From the NCBI GenBank assembly GCA_934434905.1, contig CAKSAI010000058.1:1-13704 (forward strand): 13,704 nucleotides of DNA, written 5' to 3'. The notes under the pieces were generated by a model. The model was not told the origin of the DNA and did not search any database. It saw nothing but the letters and a program-made list of their open reading frames with translations. This stretch comes from an uncultured Lachnospiraceae bacterium. GTDB taxonomy: Bacteria; Bacillota; Clostridia; Lachnospirales; Lachnospiraceae. Positions 6,426-13,704 of the stretch are shown here, piece after piece. A program made the position numbers and the translations under genes. Position 1 is the first letter of the stretch. Every line of letters starts with the position of its first letter.

Positions 6426-6454
6426 ATACTAGCACATATTTGGCCGCATTGCAA
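6426..6454 (-). promoter_or_regulatory. SigA-type promoter for the ACT-hom-kinase-lysC operon
   Basis: Read on the minus strand, TTGCAA (6449-6454) and TAGTAT (6426-6431) are 17 bases apart, with an extended -10 TGc directly before the -10 box. Transcription should start near 6419, giving a leader of about 45 bases. It lies in the 90-base gap after the TPM gene, the only sizeable gap in the minus-strand gene series. No intrinsic terminator was seen in that gap, so read-through from upstream is also possible. Confidence 0.75.
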
Positions 6455-6464
6455 GCCCCTTTTA

Positions 6465-7307
6465 CTAAAACTTCCTGCTACCTCCTCCGGAACGCCTGCC
6501 GCCTGCGCCCACATGCGTGGTACTGCGGCTTCCTCCTCCGCTGCTTTTGCTGCTCTGACTTACGTCCTGCTTCGGGATCCTCCGGTGCGTAACCACCTGA
6601 TTGACAAAGCTATCTTCCTGCTTCTCCAGCTCGACATGGCTGTTCTCACGGTAAGAATACTGATAGATGCGCCACTTGGTGCGATACGTTGCGGTCACTA
6701 CAGCCATGACGATGCCGCCGGCCGCCAGAGCCGCCAACACAGCAAACACAATTTCTCCTATCGTGAGCTGCATCGGTCCCGTGTAATAGTCGATGATCTC
6801 TCCGGTGTTCTCGTCATAGGTATACTGATCGTCGGGAATACCGCGCTGATAGGCTTCCTTCACGCCCTTTAACATGACGGTGCAGGCTGCATGGTAATCA
6901 CCTCCGCTGACCTTGTCAAAGGCCTCGTCCAGGATCTTATCGACCCGGTCATCCGTCAGATAATAGATGGCCTGCCCAAAGGTTCGGATCACCAGTTCCC
7001 GGTTATCCATATCGATGAGGCAGATCACACCGTTATCCATGGTGGTGTTCTTGTCAAACCACTCCTCGGCGTACTCGGTAGCGCTCATGCCATCCGCATC
7101 TTCGGTGGTGACCACCATGATATCCCATTTGACTGACTTTTCCAGCTCATTCACCTGCCCGGTAAGATCCTCCACCTCCGAAGGAGTGAAGAGCCCAGCA
7201 GCATCGGCAACCTGCGCCGGTATGCTCTCGGCCAGAACTCTTCCGCCCGGAACCGCCAGCAATATCATTATCAAAGCTATCGTCAGAAAATATTTGCATT
7301 TTTTCAT
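6465..7307 (-). CDS. TPM-domain (YgcG-like) secreted/membrane protein
   Basis: The 280-residue protein begins with a signal peptide (residues 1-26, KK then a hydrophobic core, ending VLAES). A TPM domain follows at about 32-155, with DAAGLFTPSEVEDL at its start, then WDIMVVTTEDADG and DNGVICLIDMDNRELVIRTFG. A membrane helix lies at about 184-206, then a basic and polar cytoplasmic segment. The tail is glycine/serine/arginine-rich (SSGGGSR, GAGGRRSGGGSRKF), as in many TPM proteins. TPM domains bind divalent metal or are linked to photosystem repair and envelope functions in other lineages; the role here is unknown. Its ATG overlaps the stop of the zinc-ribbon gene as ATGA, so the two are translationally coupled and probably work together. 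It is the last gene of the long minus-strand run. Confidence 0.85.
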   Translation of the reverse strand: MKKCKYFLTIALIMILLAVPGGRVLAESIPAQVADAAGLFTPSEVEDLTGQVNELEKSVKWDIMVVTTEDADGMSATEYAEEWFDKNTTMDNGVICLIDMDNRELVIRTFGQAIYYLTDDRVDKILDEAFDKVSGGDYHAACTVMLKGVKEAYQRGIPDDQYTYDENTGEIIDYYTGPMQLTIGEIVFAVLAALAAGGIVMAVVTATYRTKWRIYQYSYRENSHVELEKQEDSFVNQVVTHRRIPKQDVSQSSKSSGGGSRSTTHVGAGGRRSGGGSRKF

Positions 7308-8380
7308 ACCAGATACCCCGCGATCAAAAAGAATATCAGCACGATCAGAGCCACAGCCCCGGCAAGGAGCGACACGCGCTTGTAGTCGATGGGTAACTCT
7401 CCATAGATTTTCCCTGTCTGGCCGTTTAAGGAATAGTAATAAAACTTTCCGTTTTTTCCTTTATAGGTCAATGTCCACAGCGGAAGGAGCACATAGGACC
7501 AGGTCTCCTTCTGGATCTTCTCCTGATGGCTTCCCACTGTCACGCCGGAATAGCCGCTGATGGTATCCCGCAGCAGTTGTCTTCCATACTCCTTCACTTC
7601 CTGCTCCGTCTGCTGTCTTAAGCTCTCGGACTCCACATCCCGCTTCTCTGCCTGGAAGCCGGACAGGAACCCCATATGGAACTCCTTCATCTGGGTCAGA
7701 TCATACGGGAACACGCTCTCGATCAGCCTCCGGTTGACCTTCGTCAGCGCATTTTTGGTAAGGTTGGATATCTCCACCGTGCCTTCCCGCTCCACCTGGT
7801 AATACTTGGTCTCCGTATACTCCACATCACCATTGCGCCACACCCGGATATTTGTGCCCTGAGCATCCATACTCCCTTCCATGGTACACTCATAGACCCA
7901 GTAGGGGAAATACACGCCGGTCAGCTTCTCGATCTGATTTTTCTGAAATAAAGCGCGCGGCACAAACTTCTTACTATGTACAAAATCCAGGAACCGCTGC
8001 TCCGCCTGCTTCCTATCGATGGCGAAGGGGATGACCCTGTCCGGCTTAAGCTCCCCGGACAATCTCCCGGATAAAACCACCGGATTGTGACAATAATAGC
8101 AAATGGTGGCTGCCGTAGTGCTGTCAGTCACAATCTGGGCGCCGCAGCTTGGGCAGATGTAAATCATCCCCTCTTCGGAATCGTCCCTCGTATCATTGCT
8201 TCCCGCCCCGTCGGGCTCTGACTCGACCATCTGTTGCTCCCTGGCAGCAGCCGGCTTCATGGCATCCAATTCCTCCTGGGAAAAGCTGCTTGAACAATAT
8301 TCACATTTAAAGTTCTGGGCGGAGGGGTCAAAGACCAATTCTCCGCCACAGTTTGGACATTTATAACTGATAACTGCCAT
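7304..8380 (-). CDS. Membrane-anchored double zinc-ribbon protein of unknown function
   Basis: The 358-residue protein has two four-cysteine zinc ribbons: CPNC with CEYC (Cys 8, 11, 26, 29) and CPSC with CYYC (Cys 76, 79, 94, 97). An acidic linker (about 50-72) separates them. A long soluble region follows at about 110-330, including YFPYWVYECTMEGS and LLPLWTLTYKGKNGKFYYYSLNGQTGKIYGELP. A single C-terminal membrane helix (about 335-358) ends the protein, suggesting a tail-anchored protein with a cytoplasmic zinc module. Similar proteins are annotated only as TFIIB-type zinc ribbon or hypothetical. TAGGAGA before ATG 8380 includes the prfB stop codon region. It lies nine bases after prfB and overlaps the TPM gene by four bases. 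Nothing suggests an enzymatic site. Confidence 0.82.
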   Translation of the reverse strand: MAVISYKCPNCGGELVFDPSAQNFKCEYCSSSFSQEELDAMKPAAAREQQMVESEPDGAGSNDTRDDSEEGMIYICPSCGAQIVTDSTTAATICYYCHNPVVLSGRLSGELKPDRVIPFAIDRKQAEQRFLDFVHSKKFVPRALFQKNQIEKLTGVYFPYWVYECTMEGSMDAQGTNIRVWRNGDVEYTETKYYQVEREGTVEISNLTKNALTKVNRRLIESVFPYDLTQMKEFHMGFLSGFQAEKRDVESESLRQQTEQEVKEYGRQLLRDTISGYSGVTVGSHQEKIQKETWSYVLLPLWTLTYKGKNGKFYYYSLNGQTGKIYGELPIDYKRVSLLAGAVALIVLIFFLIAGYLV

Positions 8381-8389
8381 AACCGTCTC

Positions 8390-9521
8390 CTAATCATCCG
8401 CCTGTGGGTTCTTCTGACCCAGGCTGCACCACTTCAAATACGCATTGATGAAGAGATCCAGCTTTCCGTCCATGACACTGTCAACATTACCGGTCTCCGC
8501 ACCGGTCCGGTGATCCTTCACCATCGTGTAAGGCTGCATGACATAAGACCGGATCTGATTGCCCCAGCCGATCTCCGTCACCTCGCCCCGGATATCCGCA
8601 GCCTTCTTCGCATTCTCCTCTTCCTTTAACAGATAGAGCTTTGCCTTCAGCATCTGCATGGCCTTGTCCTTATTCATATGCTGCGAGCGCTCGTTCTGAC
8701 ATGTCACCACAATGCCTGTGGGCAAATGGGTGATTCGGATGGCTGACGATGTCTTGTTGATATGCTGCCCACCGGCTCCGCTGGAGCGATAGGTATCTAT
8801 CCTTAAGTCATCATCGTTGATCTCAATGTCGATATCCTTGTCAATATCCGGCATCACATCGCAGGATGCAAAGGATGTCTGACGCTTCCCTGCCGCATTG
8901 AAGGGTGAGATACGCACCAGCCGATGAACGCCCTTCTCCGACTTCAGATAGCCGTAGGCGTTCTCGCCTCGTACCTCGAAGGTAACGGATTTGATCCCGG
9001 CCTCATCGCCGTCCAGGAAGTCCAGCACCTCCACTGCGAAGCCCTTATCCTCCGCCCAGCGCTTGTACATCCGAAACAGCATGCCGTTCCAATCGCAGGA
9101 TTCTGTACCGCCCGCTCCCGCATGAAGGGATACGATGGCATCATCTTTGTCATATTCTCCCGACAGCAGGGTCTTGATGCGGATGGATTCGAATGTTGTC
9201 TCAAACTCCCCAAGCGCCTCTTCGATCTCCGGGATCAGGGACGGATCGTTCTCCTCATAGCCCATCTCCAGCAGCGTCTCGATATCCTCATACTGCCGAT
9301 CCAGCTGCGCACAGGTCTCTACGTCATCCTTCAGACTCTTTAACTGCTTCATTTTCTCCTGGGAGCGCTCCGGATCATCCCAGAAGTCCGGCGCTTCCAT
9401 CTCTTTCTCTAATTCCTGGATCTTGTGTTCCTTATTCGCCAGGTCAAAGTGAATCCCTCACTTCCATTAATGGTTTCGTATAATTGTTCAGCTTGAATCT
9501 GAACTGGTCTAATTCTACCAT
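8390..9521 (-). CDS. prfB: Peptide chain release factor 2, expressed by programmed +1 frameshift
   Basis: RF2 releases finished proteins at UGA and UAA codons. The gene starts at ATG 9521 behind AGAGGTGA. It encodes 25 codons (MVELDQFRFKL to VRDSL), hits an in-frame TGA (9444-9446), and continues in the +1 frame as DLANKEHKIQEL for 351 residues to the stop at 8390. The total is about 376 residues, normal for RF2. The stop-recognition motif SPF is at 205-207 and the hydrolysis motif GGQ (SSGAGGQHINKTSSA) at 250-252, the same positions as in E. coli RF2. The frameshift gives autoregulation: low RF2 favours shifting at its own UGA. It is the fifth gene of the minus-strand run, 25 bases after the protease gene and nine before the zinc-ribbon gene. 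Confidence 0.97.
9443..9449 (-). other. prfB: prfB programmed +1 frameshift site
   Basis: On the minus strand the site reads CTT TGA C: slippery Leu codon 25, in-frame TGA, then C, the canonical RF2 context. A Shine-Dalgarno-like GAGGG lies upstream, separated from CTT by five bases (ATTCA) instead of the three in the E. coli site. The downstream frame resumes at GAC (Asp). Confidence 0.96.
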
Positions 9522-9546
9522 AATGTTCACCTCTTTCTCTTTTTCA

Positions 9547-10776
9547 CTATTTTCTCAGCACTTCCAGTGCCTTCTGTACCTGATTGTCGTGCATGGGATC
9601 ATACTTCGTATCCTCCGGCTCCAGGTATTCATATTCCAGCGTAATGTCCGGTTCAATACCGACATTGTGGATGTAATTGCCCTTGGGTGTAAAATATTTT
9701 GCAATGGTGACCTTCGCCGCACTGCCATCCCCCAGCCCGATGATGGACTGGACGATTCCTTTTCCGAAGGTTGTCGTCCCGATCAGCGTTCCGTATGCGT
9801 AGTCCTTGATTGCTCCGGCAAAAACCTCTGATGCGCTGGCGCTGTTGCCATTCACCAGAACAGCCAGCGGCATATCCAGATACGACTGCCCGGAAGCATT
9901 GTATTCCTCACGTTCGCCGTATTTATCCTCCGTATATACCAGCAGTCCCTCCGGCAGGATCTGATCCAGCACGTCGCAGACCGCATCCAGCACTCCGCCG
10001 GGATTGTCCCGCACGTCCACGATCAGCGCTGTCATCCCCTGGGACTTTAATTCCGTAACTGCGCTCTCAAACTGCGTCGGCGTCAGATCTGAGAATTCGG
10101 CGATCTGTATCAATCCCACATAGCCTTCCAGCAGTTGGTACTCCACGGTCGGCACCTCGACCTTCTCGCGCTTCACCTGGCATTCCAGTTCCCCATCCAC
10201 GCCTTCCCGCTGTACCACGATGGTGACGGTGGTTCCCTCTTCACCCTTGACATTCTTCACCAGTTCCGCCAGTTCTACGCTGTCTGCCGCGACCCCGTCG
10301 ACGGAGCGAACCATATCCCCTGCCTTAAGTCCGGCTGTTTCCGATGGCGAGTCCTTATATACACGGAGAATGGTGACCTCCCTGGTCTCCCGATCCTGAC
10401 TTAAGACCGCGCCGATTCCATAATAGCTTCCGGTAGTCTCCTCCATCAGGGATTGGTATTCTTCTGCATTGTAATACTGTGAGTAAGGATCCTTCAGGCT
10501 GTCAAGAATTCCCTGATACATCCCTTCCGAGATCTGTTCCGCCGTCACATCATCGTAATAATAAGCATCAATGATATAAGCAATATCCGAAAGCTTCTCC
10601 CGGACCTCCTTGTCCTTCACTGTCTGCTCGGCAGTTCCCTGTCCATAATTCTGACGGAACAGTGTTCCCGCATCGGTACAGCCCGGCAGATACAGGACGG
10701 CAATTACCAGCAACGCCATACACAGCAAGCCACCCAGGAAGCCCTTCCAGAATCCGTTTTTTGTTGTGTTTTTCAT
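9547..10776 (-). CDS. C-terminal processing peptidase (S41 family) with PDZ domain
   Basis: The 409-residue protein has an N-terminal membrane or signal segment (about 13-31), then a PDZ domain (about 115-205, with GIGAVLSQ and LKAGDMVRSVDGV). The S41 protease core follows: DVRDNPGG (254-261), NSASASEVFAGA (311-322) and FGKGIVQ (337-343). By alignment with CtpB/D1P/Prc the nucleophile is Ser314 and the general base Lys339, the usual 25 residues apart. It acts outside the membrane on exported substrates, cutting near C-termini. LPGC at 30-33 could be a lipobox, which would make it a lipoprotein. It is nine bases after ftsX, and the FtsEX-Ctp grouping also occurs in Bacillus (ftsE-ftsX-ctpB). 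Its substrate here is unknown; cell-wall hydrolases or signalling proteins are possible. Confidence 0.93.
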   Translation of the reverse strand: MKNTTKNGFWKGFLGGLLCMALLVIAVLYLPGCTDAGTLFRQNYGQGTAEQTVKDKEVREKLSDIAYIIDAYYYDDVTAEQISEGMYQGILDSLKDPYSQYYNAEEYQSLMEETTGSYYGIGAVLSQDRETREVTILRVYKDSPSETAGLKAGDMVRSVDGVAADSVELAELVKNVKGEEGTTVTIVVQREGVDGELECQVKREKVEVPTVEYQLLEGYVGLIQIAEFSDLTPTQFESAVTELKSQGMTALIVDVRDNPGGVLDAVCDVLDQILPEGLLVYTEDKYGEREEYNASGQSYLDMPLAVLVNGNSASASEVFAGAIKDYAYGTLIGTTTFGKGIVQSIIGLGDGSAAKVTIAKYFTPKGNYIHNVGIEPDITLEYEYLEPEDTKYDPMHDNQVQKALEVLRK

Positions 10777-10785
10777 GTAAACCTC

Positions 10786-11694
10786 TTACACGTCTAAGTG
10801 TTTCCGTATTGTCATCCGGCTTCCCAAGAATCCGATGCCAACGCCTAAAAGCAGCGCCACCGGAACCAGCGTAGAGAACACCTGGTTTACCGGCAGGAAG
10901 TTCAGCATACTGGAAAGCCAGGTAAACTTGTCAGCCATATACACGATCAGCTTGCTGTACATAAAATACAGCAGTATCAGCGGGATCGCCGATCCCACAA
11001 AGCCGATGATGATTCCCTCCACGATAAAGGGGGAACGCACGAAATAATCCGTTGCGCCGATCAGCTTCATGATTGCAATCTCCTCACGGCGCACCGTGAT
11101 TCCGGTAGTCACCGTATTGCTGATGAGGAACACTGCCACGCCCAGAAGGATCAGAATGACCCCAGCGGACACATAGCCAATGAGTCGGTTGAAATCTGTC
11201 AGGATATTTCCCGCTAATTCCGAGCTTCGTACCGTCTGAATACCATCTACGGAATTCAGATACGTCACCAGATCGCTCTGCAGTGCCACATCGGTCAGAT
11301 AAATCTCATAGTGGGCGGAATGCGCCAGCGGATTGTCCTCGTCAAAGACATCCATTAGATCCTCCGCCCCGGACAGATAGACCTCGCGGAAGTTGGCCCA
11401 GGCCTCATCTGCCGACACAAACTTCTTCTCAGCAACCTCGATCCGCTTATCAATGATATCGCCAATCTCCCGGATCCGCTCTTCTGTGATGTCATCATCA
11501 AAGAATACGGTAACCGCCACGCCGGATTCCACTTCCCTCACGATGCTCTGGAAATTCACCACAATGGAATAGAACAGCCCGAACAGGAAGATACAGGCCG
11601 ACATGGTGGCGATAGAAGCCAACGAAAAAATCTTATTTCTCCAAATATTTTTTAATCCCTGTCTGAAGGTATAAACAAACGAACTAATCCTCAT
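10786..11694 (-). CDS. ftsX: Cell division/cell-wall ABC transporter permease FtsX
   Basis: FtsX pairs with FtsE to transmit ATP hydrolysis across the membrane and activate peptidoglycan hydrolases. I choose ATG 11694 (302 residues, MRISSFVYTFRQGLKNIWRNK), the usual FtsX start, with GGGTG six bases upstream. ATG 11700 and GTG 11718 are in-frame alternatives that place the ribosome binding site poorly. Membrane helices lie near residues 24-46, 172-194, 223-246 and 272-292, with a large extracellular loop at about 47-170, the expected partner-binding domain. The cytoplasmic RREEIAIMKLIGATDYFVRSPF coupling segment is present. It overlaps ftsE by 11 bases, so synthesis of the two subunits is probably coupled. 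Confidence 0.95.
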   Translation of the reverse strand: MRISSFVYTFRQGLKNIWRNKIFSLASIATMSACIFLFGLFYSIVVNFQSIVREVESGVAVTVFFDDDITEERIREIGDIIDKRIEVAEKKFVSADEAWANFREVYLSGAEDLMDVFDEDNPLAHSAHYEIYLTDVALQSDLVTYLNSVDGIQTVRSSELAGNILTDFNRLIGYVSAGVILILLGVAVFLISNTVTTGITVRREEIAIMKLIGATDYFVRSPFIVEGIIIGFVGSAIPLILLYFMYSKLIVYMADKFTWLSSMLNFLPVNQVFSTLVPVALLLGVGIGFLGSRMTIRKHLDV

Positions 11695-12367
11695 CGTCAT
11701 CACCCATCCGTTCGTCACTTACGACGACGCCTTTCTTCATGGTGATCACCCGCTTCTTCATTTCCTTCACGATCTCCTGATTATGCGTCACCACAAGAAC
11801 TGTGGTTCCTTTCTGGTTGATCTCATCCAATAACTTCATGATCTCCCAGGCATTCCGGTTGTCCAGATTACCGGTGGGCTCATCCGCCAGAAGGATCTTC
11901 GGTTCGTTGACCAGAGCCCTCGCAATGGCCACACGCTGCTGCTCACCGCCGGACAACTGCCTCGGGTAGGACTTGTACTTTGCTGCCAGCCCCACCATGG
12001 AGAGCATCATGGGTACCCGCCGCTTCATCTTCTTGGCAGGCGTACTGATCACCCGCTGTGCAAAGGCGACATTTTCATATACGTTCCGATCCTTCAGCAG
12101 GCGGAAGTCCTGAAAAACAACGCCGATATTTCTGCGAAATCGTGGTATCTGTCTCCGCCCGATATCGTTCAGGGACTTTCCGTTTATAATGATATTTCCT
12201 TCTGTGGGTTCAAACTCCTTCAGCAGCAGCTTGATCAGCGTGGATTTCCCGGAACCGCTGTCCCCCACGATGAAAACGAACTCACCGCTGTCGATATGCA
12301 GGCTGACGTCGTTCAGTGCAGGGATCCCCGCAGTGTACGCTTTACTGACATTTTCCAGTGTAATCAT
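11684..12367 (-). CDS. ftsE: Cell division/cell-wall ABC transporter ATPase FtsE
   Basis: This is the ATPase subunit of the FtsEX complex. The 227-residue protein has all nucleotide-binding motifs: Walker A GDSGSGKS (35-42), Q-loop VVFQDF (Gln86), signature LSGGEQQ (138-144), Walker B ILLADEP (158-164) with the D-loop GNLD, and the switch histidine His195. The C-terminus ends in an acidic tail (GDDDED) encoded over the ftsX start. A perfect AGGAGG precedes ATG 12367. It is 18 bases after the regulator gene. FtsE is unusually well conserved, and confusion with other ABC ATPases is unlikely given the adjacent FtsX. Confidence 0.96.
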   Translation of the reverse strand: MITLENVSKAYTAGIPALNDVSLHIDSGEFVFIVGDSGSGKSTLIKLLLKEFEPTEGNIIINGKSLNDIGRRQIPRFRRNIGVVFQDFRLLKDRNVYENVAFAQRVISTPAKKMKRRVPMMLSMVGLAAKYKSYPRQLSGGEQQRVAIARALVNEPKILLADEPTGNLDNRNAWEIMKLLDEINQKGTTVLVVTHNQEIVKEMKKRVITMKKGVVVSDERMGDDDED

Positions 12368-12385
12368 GCAGGCCTCCTAAATGTC

Positions 12386-13474
12386 TCAATAGTCGATTGT
12401 CTCCATGTATCTCATATATTTTACTACCATCAGAGCGATCTTAAACGTAATCGCATCCTCGAATACACGCAGATCCAGCCCGGTACTCTTCTGCAGCTTA
12501 TCCAGCCGATATACCAGCGTATTCCGGTGTATGTAAAGCTGTCTGGAGGTCTCGGACACGTTCAGGCTGTTCTCAAAAAATTTATTGATCGTGACAAGGG
12601 TTTCCTCATCGAAATCATCCGGTGCCTTGTTCTCGAAGATCTCCTTGATAAACATCTTGCACAGCGGAATCGGCAACTGATAGATCAACCGCCCGATACC
12701 CAGCGTAGCATAAGCCACAACCTTCTGCTCCTCGTAGAAGATCTTGCCGACATCCAGAGCCATCCGCGCTTCCTTATAAGAACGGGAGACCTCCTTGATC
12801 TCGTTCACAATGGTGCCGTATGCGATGTGTATCTCGCTCTCGTTATAATCATGAAATACTCCAAGGATCACTTCCGCAGTCTTGGCCAGATCCTCATAGC
12901 TCTCATTCTCTGCAACCTCCCGCACAACAATGATGTTCTTCTCGTCCACTGCTGTGACAAAATCCTTGGGTCTCGTACTGAACAGACTACGCACCTTCTC
13001 GATCTCGCTGCCGTCCCGCTCCCGATCAATCTCAATCAGGAACACTACCCTGCGCACATCCGTCTCAATATGCAGCTTCTTGGAACGATTGTAGATATCC
13101 ACCAACAGCAGATTATCCAGCAGCAGATTCTTCACGAAATTATCCCGATCAAAACGCTCCTTGTAGGCGACCAGCAGGTTCTGGATCTGAAAGGCTGCGA
13201 TCTTGCCGACCATGTATACATCCTCGCTGTCTCCCTTGACAAGCAGGATATATTCCAGTTGGTGTTCATCAAACACCTTAAAGAACTGACATCCGGCAAC
13301 CACCTGGCTGTCCGCCGGAGAATCTACAAAGGCCAGGGCTGCGCCTTCGTAGCCGTCCGTATCCGGAAATGTAGATGCCAGAACCTTACCTTCGGTATCT
13401 ACAATACAGAGATCCATTCTGGTGATACCCTTTAATCCGTCAATTGTGTTCTGAAGTATCTGATTCGAAATCAT
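12386..13474 (-). CDS. CdaR/PucR-type transcriptional regulator
   Basis: The 362-residue protein starts at ATG 13474 behind AAGGAG. The C-terminus is a PucR-type helix-turn-helix (about 304-336, LNVSETSRQLYIHRNTLVYRLDKLQKSTGLDLR). The middle (about 140-265) looks like the GGDEF-like domain of this family. The N-terminus (1-110) resembles the sugar-diacid recognition/CdaR sensory region, with CIVDTEGKVLAST and a central VVAGCQFFKVFDEHQLEYILLVKG. Family members sense small acids such as glycerate or sugar diacids in some species. No sugar-acid genes are nearby; it heads the ftsE-ftsX-protease run instead, so it may regulate this run, itself included. The ligand is unknown. I give no gene symbol because cdaR would imply a function not supported here. 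Confidence 0.87.
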   Translation of the reverse strand: MISNQILQNTIDGLKGITRMDLCIVDTEGKVLASTFPDTDGYEGAALAFVDSPADSQVVAGCQFFKVFDEHQLEYILLVKGDSEDVYMVGKIAAFQIQNLLVAYKERFDRDNFVKNLLLDNLLLVDIYNRSKKLHIETDVRRVVFLIEIDRERDGSEIEKVRSLFSTRPKDFVTAVDEKNIIVVREVAENESYEDLAKTAEVILGVFHDYNESEIHIAYGTIVNEIKEVSRSYKEARMALDVGKIFYEEQKVVAYATLGIGRLIYQLPIPLCKMFIKEIFENKAPDDFDEETLVTINKFFENSLNVSETSRQLYIHRNTLVYRLDKLQKSTGLDLRVFEDAITFKIALMVVKYMRYMETIDY

Positions 13475-13544
13475 AAGCTATGCTCCTTCTCTGGTCGATT
13501 CTGTTCAACTTTCACAAAAAAAATCGTACTTTTCTCCCTCAATA

Positions 13545-13572
13545 AAAATACCTAGATTACATTTTAATGCAA
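13545..13572 (-). promoter_or_regulatory. Weak candidate promoter for the regulator-ftsEX run
   Basis: On the minus strand, TTGCAT (13567-13572) and TATTTT (13545-13550) are 16 bases apart. It lies directly after the T-run of the terminator entering from the right and about 70 bases before the regulator start, where a promoter is expected. The region is AT-rich, so chance matches are common. Confidence 0.35.
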
Positions 13573-13578
13573 AACTGC

Positions 13579-13621
13579 AAAAAAATAAAGAGGAAATACA
13601 TATTTTTTTATGCATTTCCTC
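13579..13621 (-). terminator. Intrinsic terminator for a minus-strand gene outside the window
   Basis: The arms GAGGAAAT (13590-13597) and ATTTCCTC (13614-13621) pair perfectly. A single mismatch and CAT/ATG extend the stem around an eight-base loop. On the minus strand the hairpin is followed by TTTATTTTTTT (13589 down to 13579), a good T-run. On the + strand only a weak AATTTT follows. It would end a transcript entering from beyond 13704. The rest of 13475-13704 holds no convincing gene: the 63-codon open frame at 13505-13696 reads straight through this hairpin. Confidence 0.7.
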
Positions 13622-13704
13622 AATTTTCCTGGAAATTTTACCTCTGATTCCCTGTATACAATCTCCACAAAAAAATTTCCTGTCTCTCTGTTTCATCCTT
13701 AGTT

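Noticed and set aside
8390..9400. prfB as a shorter gene starting at the internal ATG 9400
   Set aside because: The missing N-terminus is present upstream in another frame and joins exactly at the canonical CTT TGA C frameshift site, so the gene is intact and starts at 9521.
12296..13435. 379-codon open frame on the + strand opposite the CdaR-type regulator
   Set aside because: Same reasoning: the opposite strand carries a coherent regulator with a PucR helix-turn-helix and a strong ribosome binding site.
13505..13696. 63-codon minus-strand open frame at the right edge
   Set aside because: It reads through an intrinsic terminator hairpin and its T-run, is compositionally AT-driven, and shows no family pattern.

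Overview
The window looks like chromosomal DNA from a gut-type Lachnospiraceae bacterium (Firmicutes, Clostridia). This rests on protein style (FtsEX, the UPF0735/PheB-like ACT protein, DUF975, a phosphoglycerate-mutase-type homoserine kinase), strong AGGAGG-type ribosome binding sites and moderate GC content. The genus cannot be fixed from the sequence alone.

Positions 1-2304 read on the + strand. They hold a hairpin at the left edge, then a broken HipA/CtkA-like kinase gene whose middle has been deleted with a change of frame. An overlapping intact gene follows; its C-terminal half resembles a serine recombinase but it has no catalytic N-terminus. Next is a strong promoter feeding a leader with two near-identical tandem hairpins, and then a DUF975 membrane-protein gene. 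This is the accessory and most unusual part of the window.

Positions 2291-6464 (minus strand) form the aspartate-to-threonine branch. From its own promoter near 6426-6454 it reads: ACT-domain regulator-like protein, homoserine dehydrogenase (hom), proposed homoserine kinase of the phosphoglycerate mutase superfamily, and aspartate kinase (lysC). The genes are 4-15 bases apart. Together they would convert aspartate to aspartyl phosphate and, once the semialdehyde is made elsewhere, to homoserine and O-phosphohomoserine. lysC runs 14 bases into the convergent DUF975 gene.

Positions 6465-13474 (minus strand) form a tightly packed seven-gene run: a CdaR/PucR-type regulator, ftsE, ftsX, a C-terminal processing protease (ctpA-type), prfB with the classical programmed +1 frameshift, a membrane-anchored double zinc-ribbon protein and a TPM-domain membrane protein. 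Gaps are from -11 to 25 bases, so one transcript is likely. FtsEX and the protease are cell-envelope functions, RF2 terminates translation, and the last two genes have no firm function. The right edge (13475-13704) is AT-rich and non-coding. It carries an intrinsic terminator for a minus-strand transcript entering from outside the window and a weak candidate promoter for the regulator-ftsEX run.

The best candidates for something undescribed are the tandem covarying hairpins at 1459-1538 and the recombinase-derived protein coupled to a HipA-like kinase at 80-1431.
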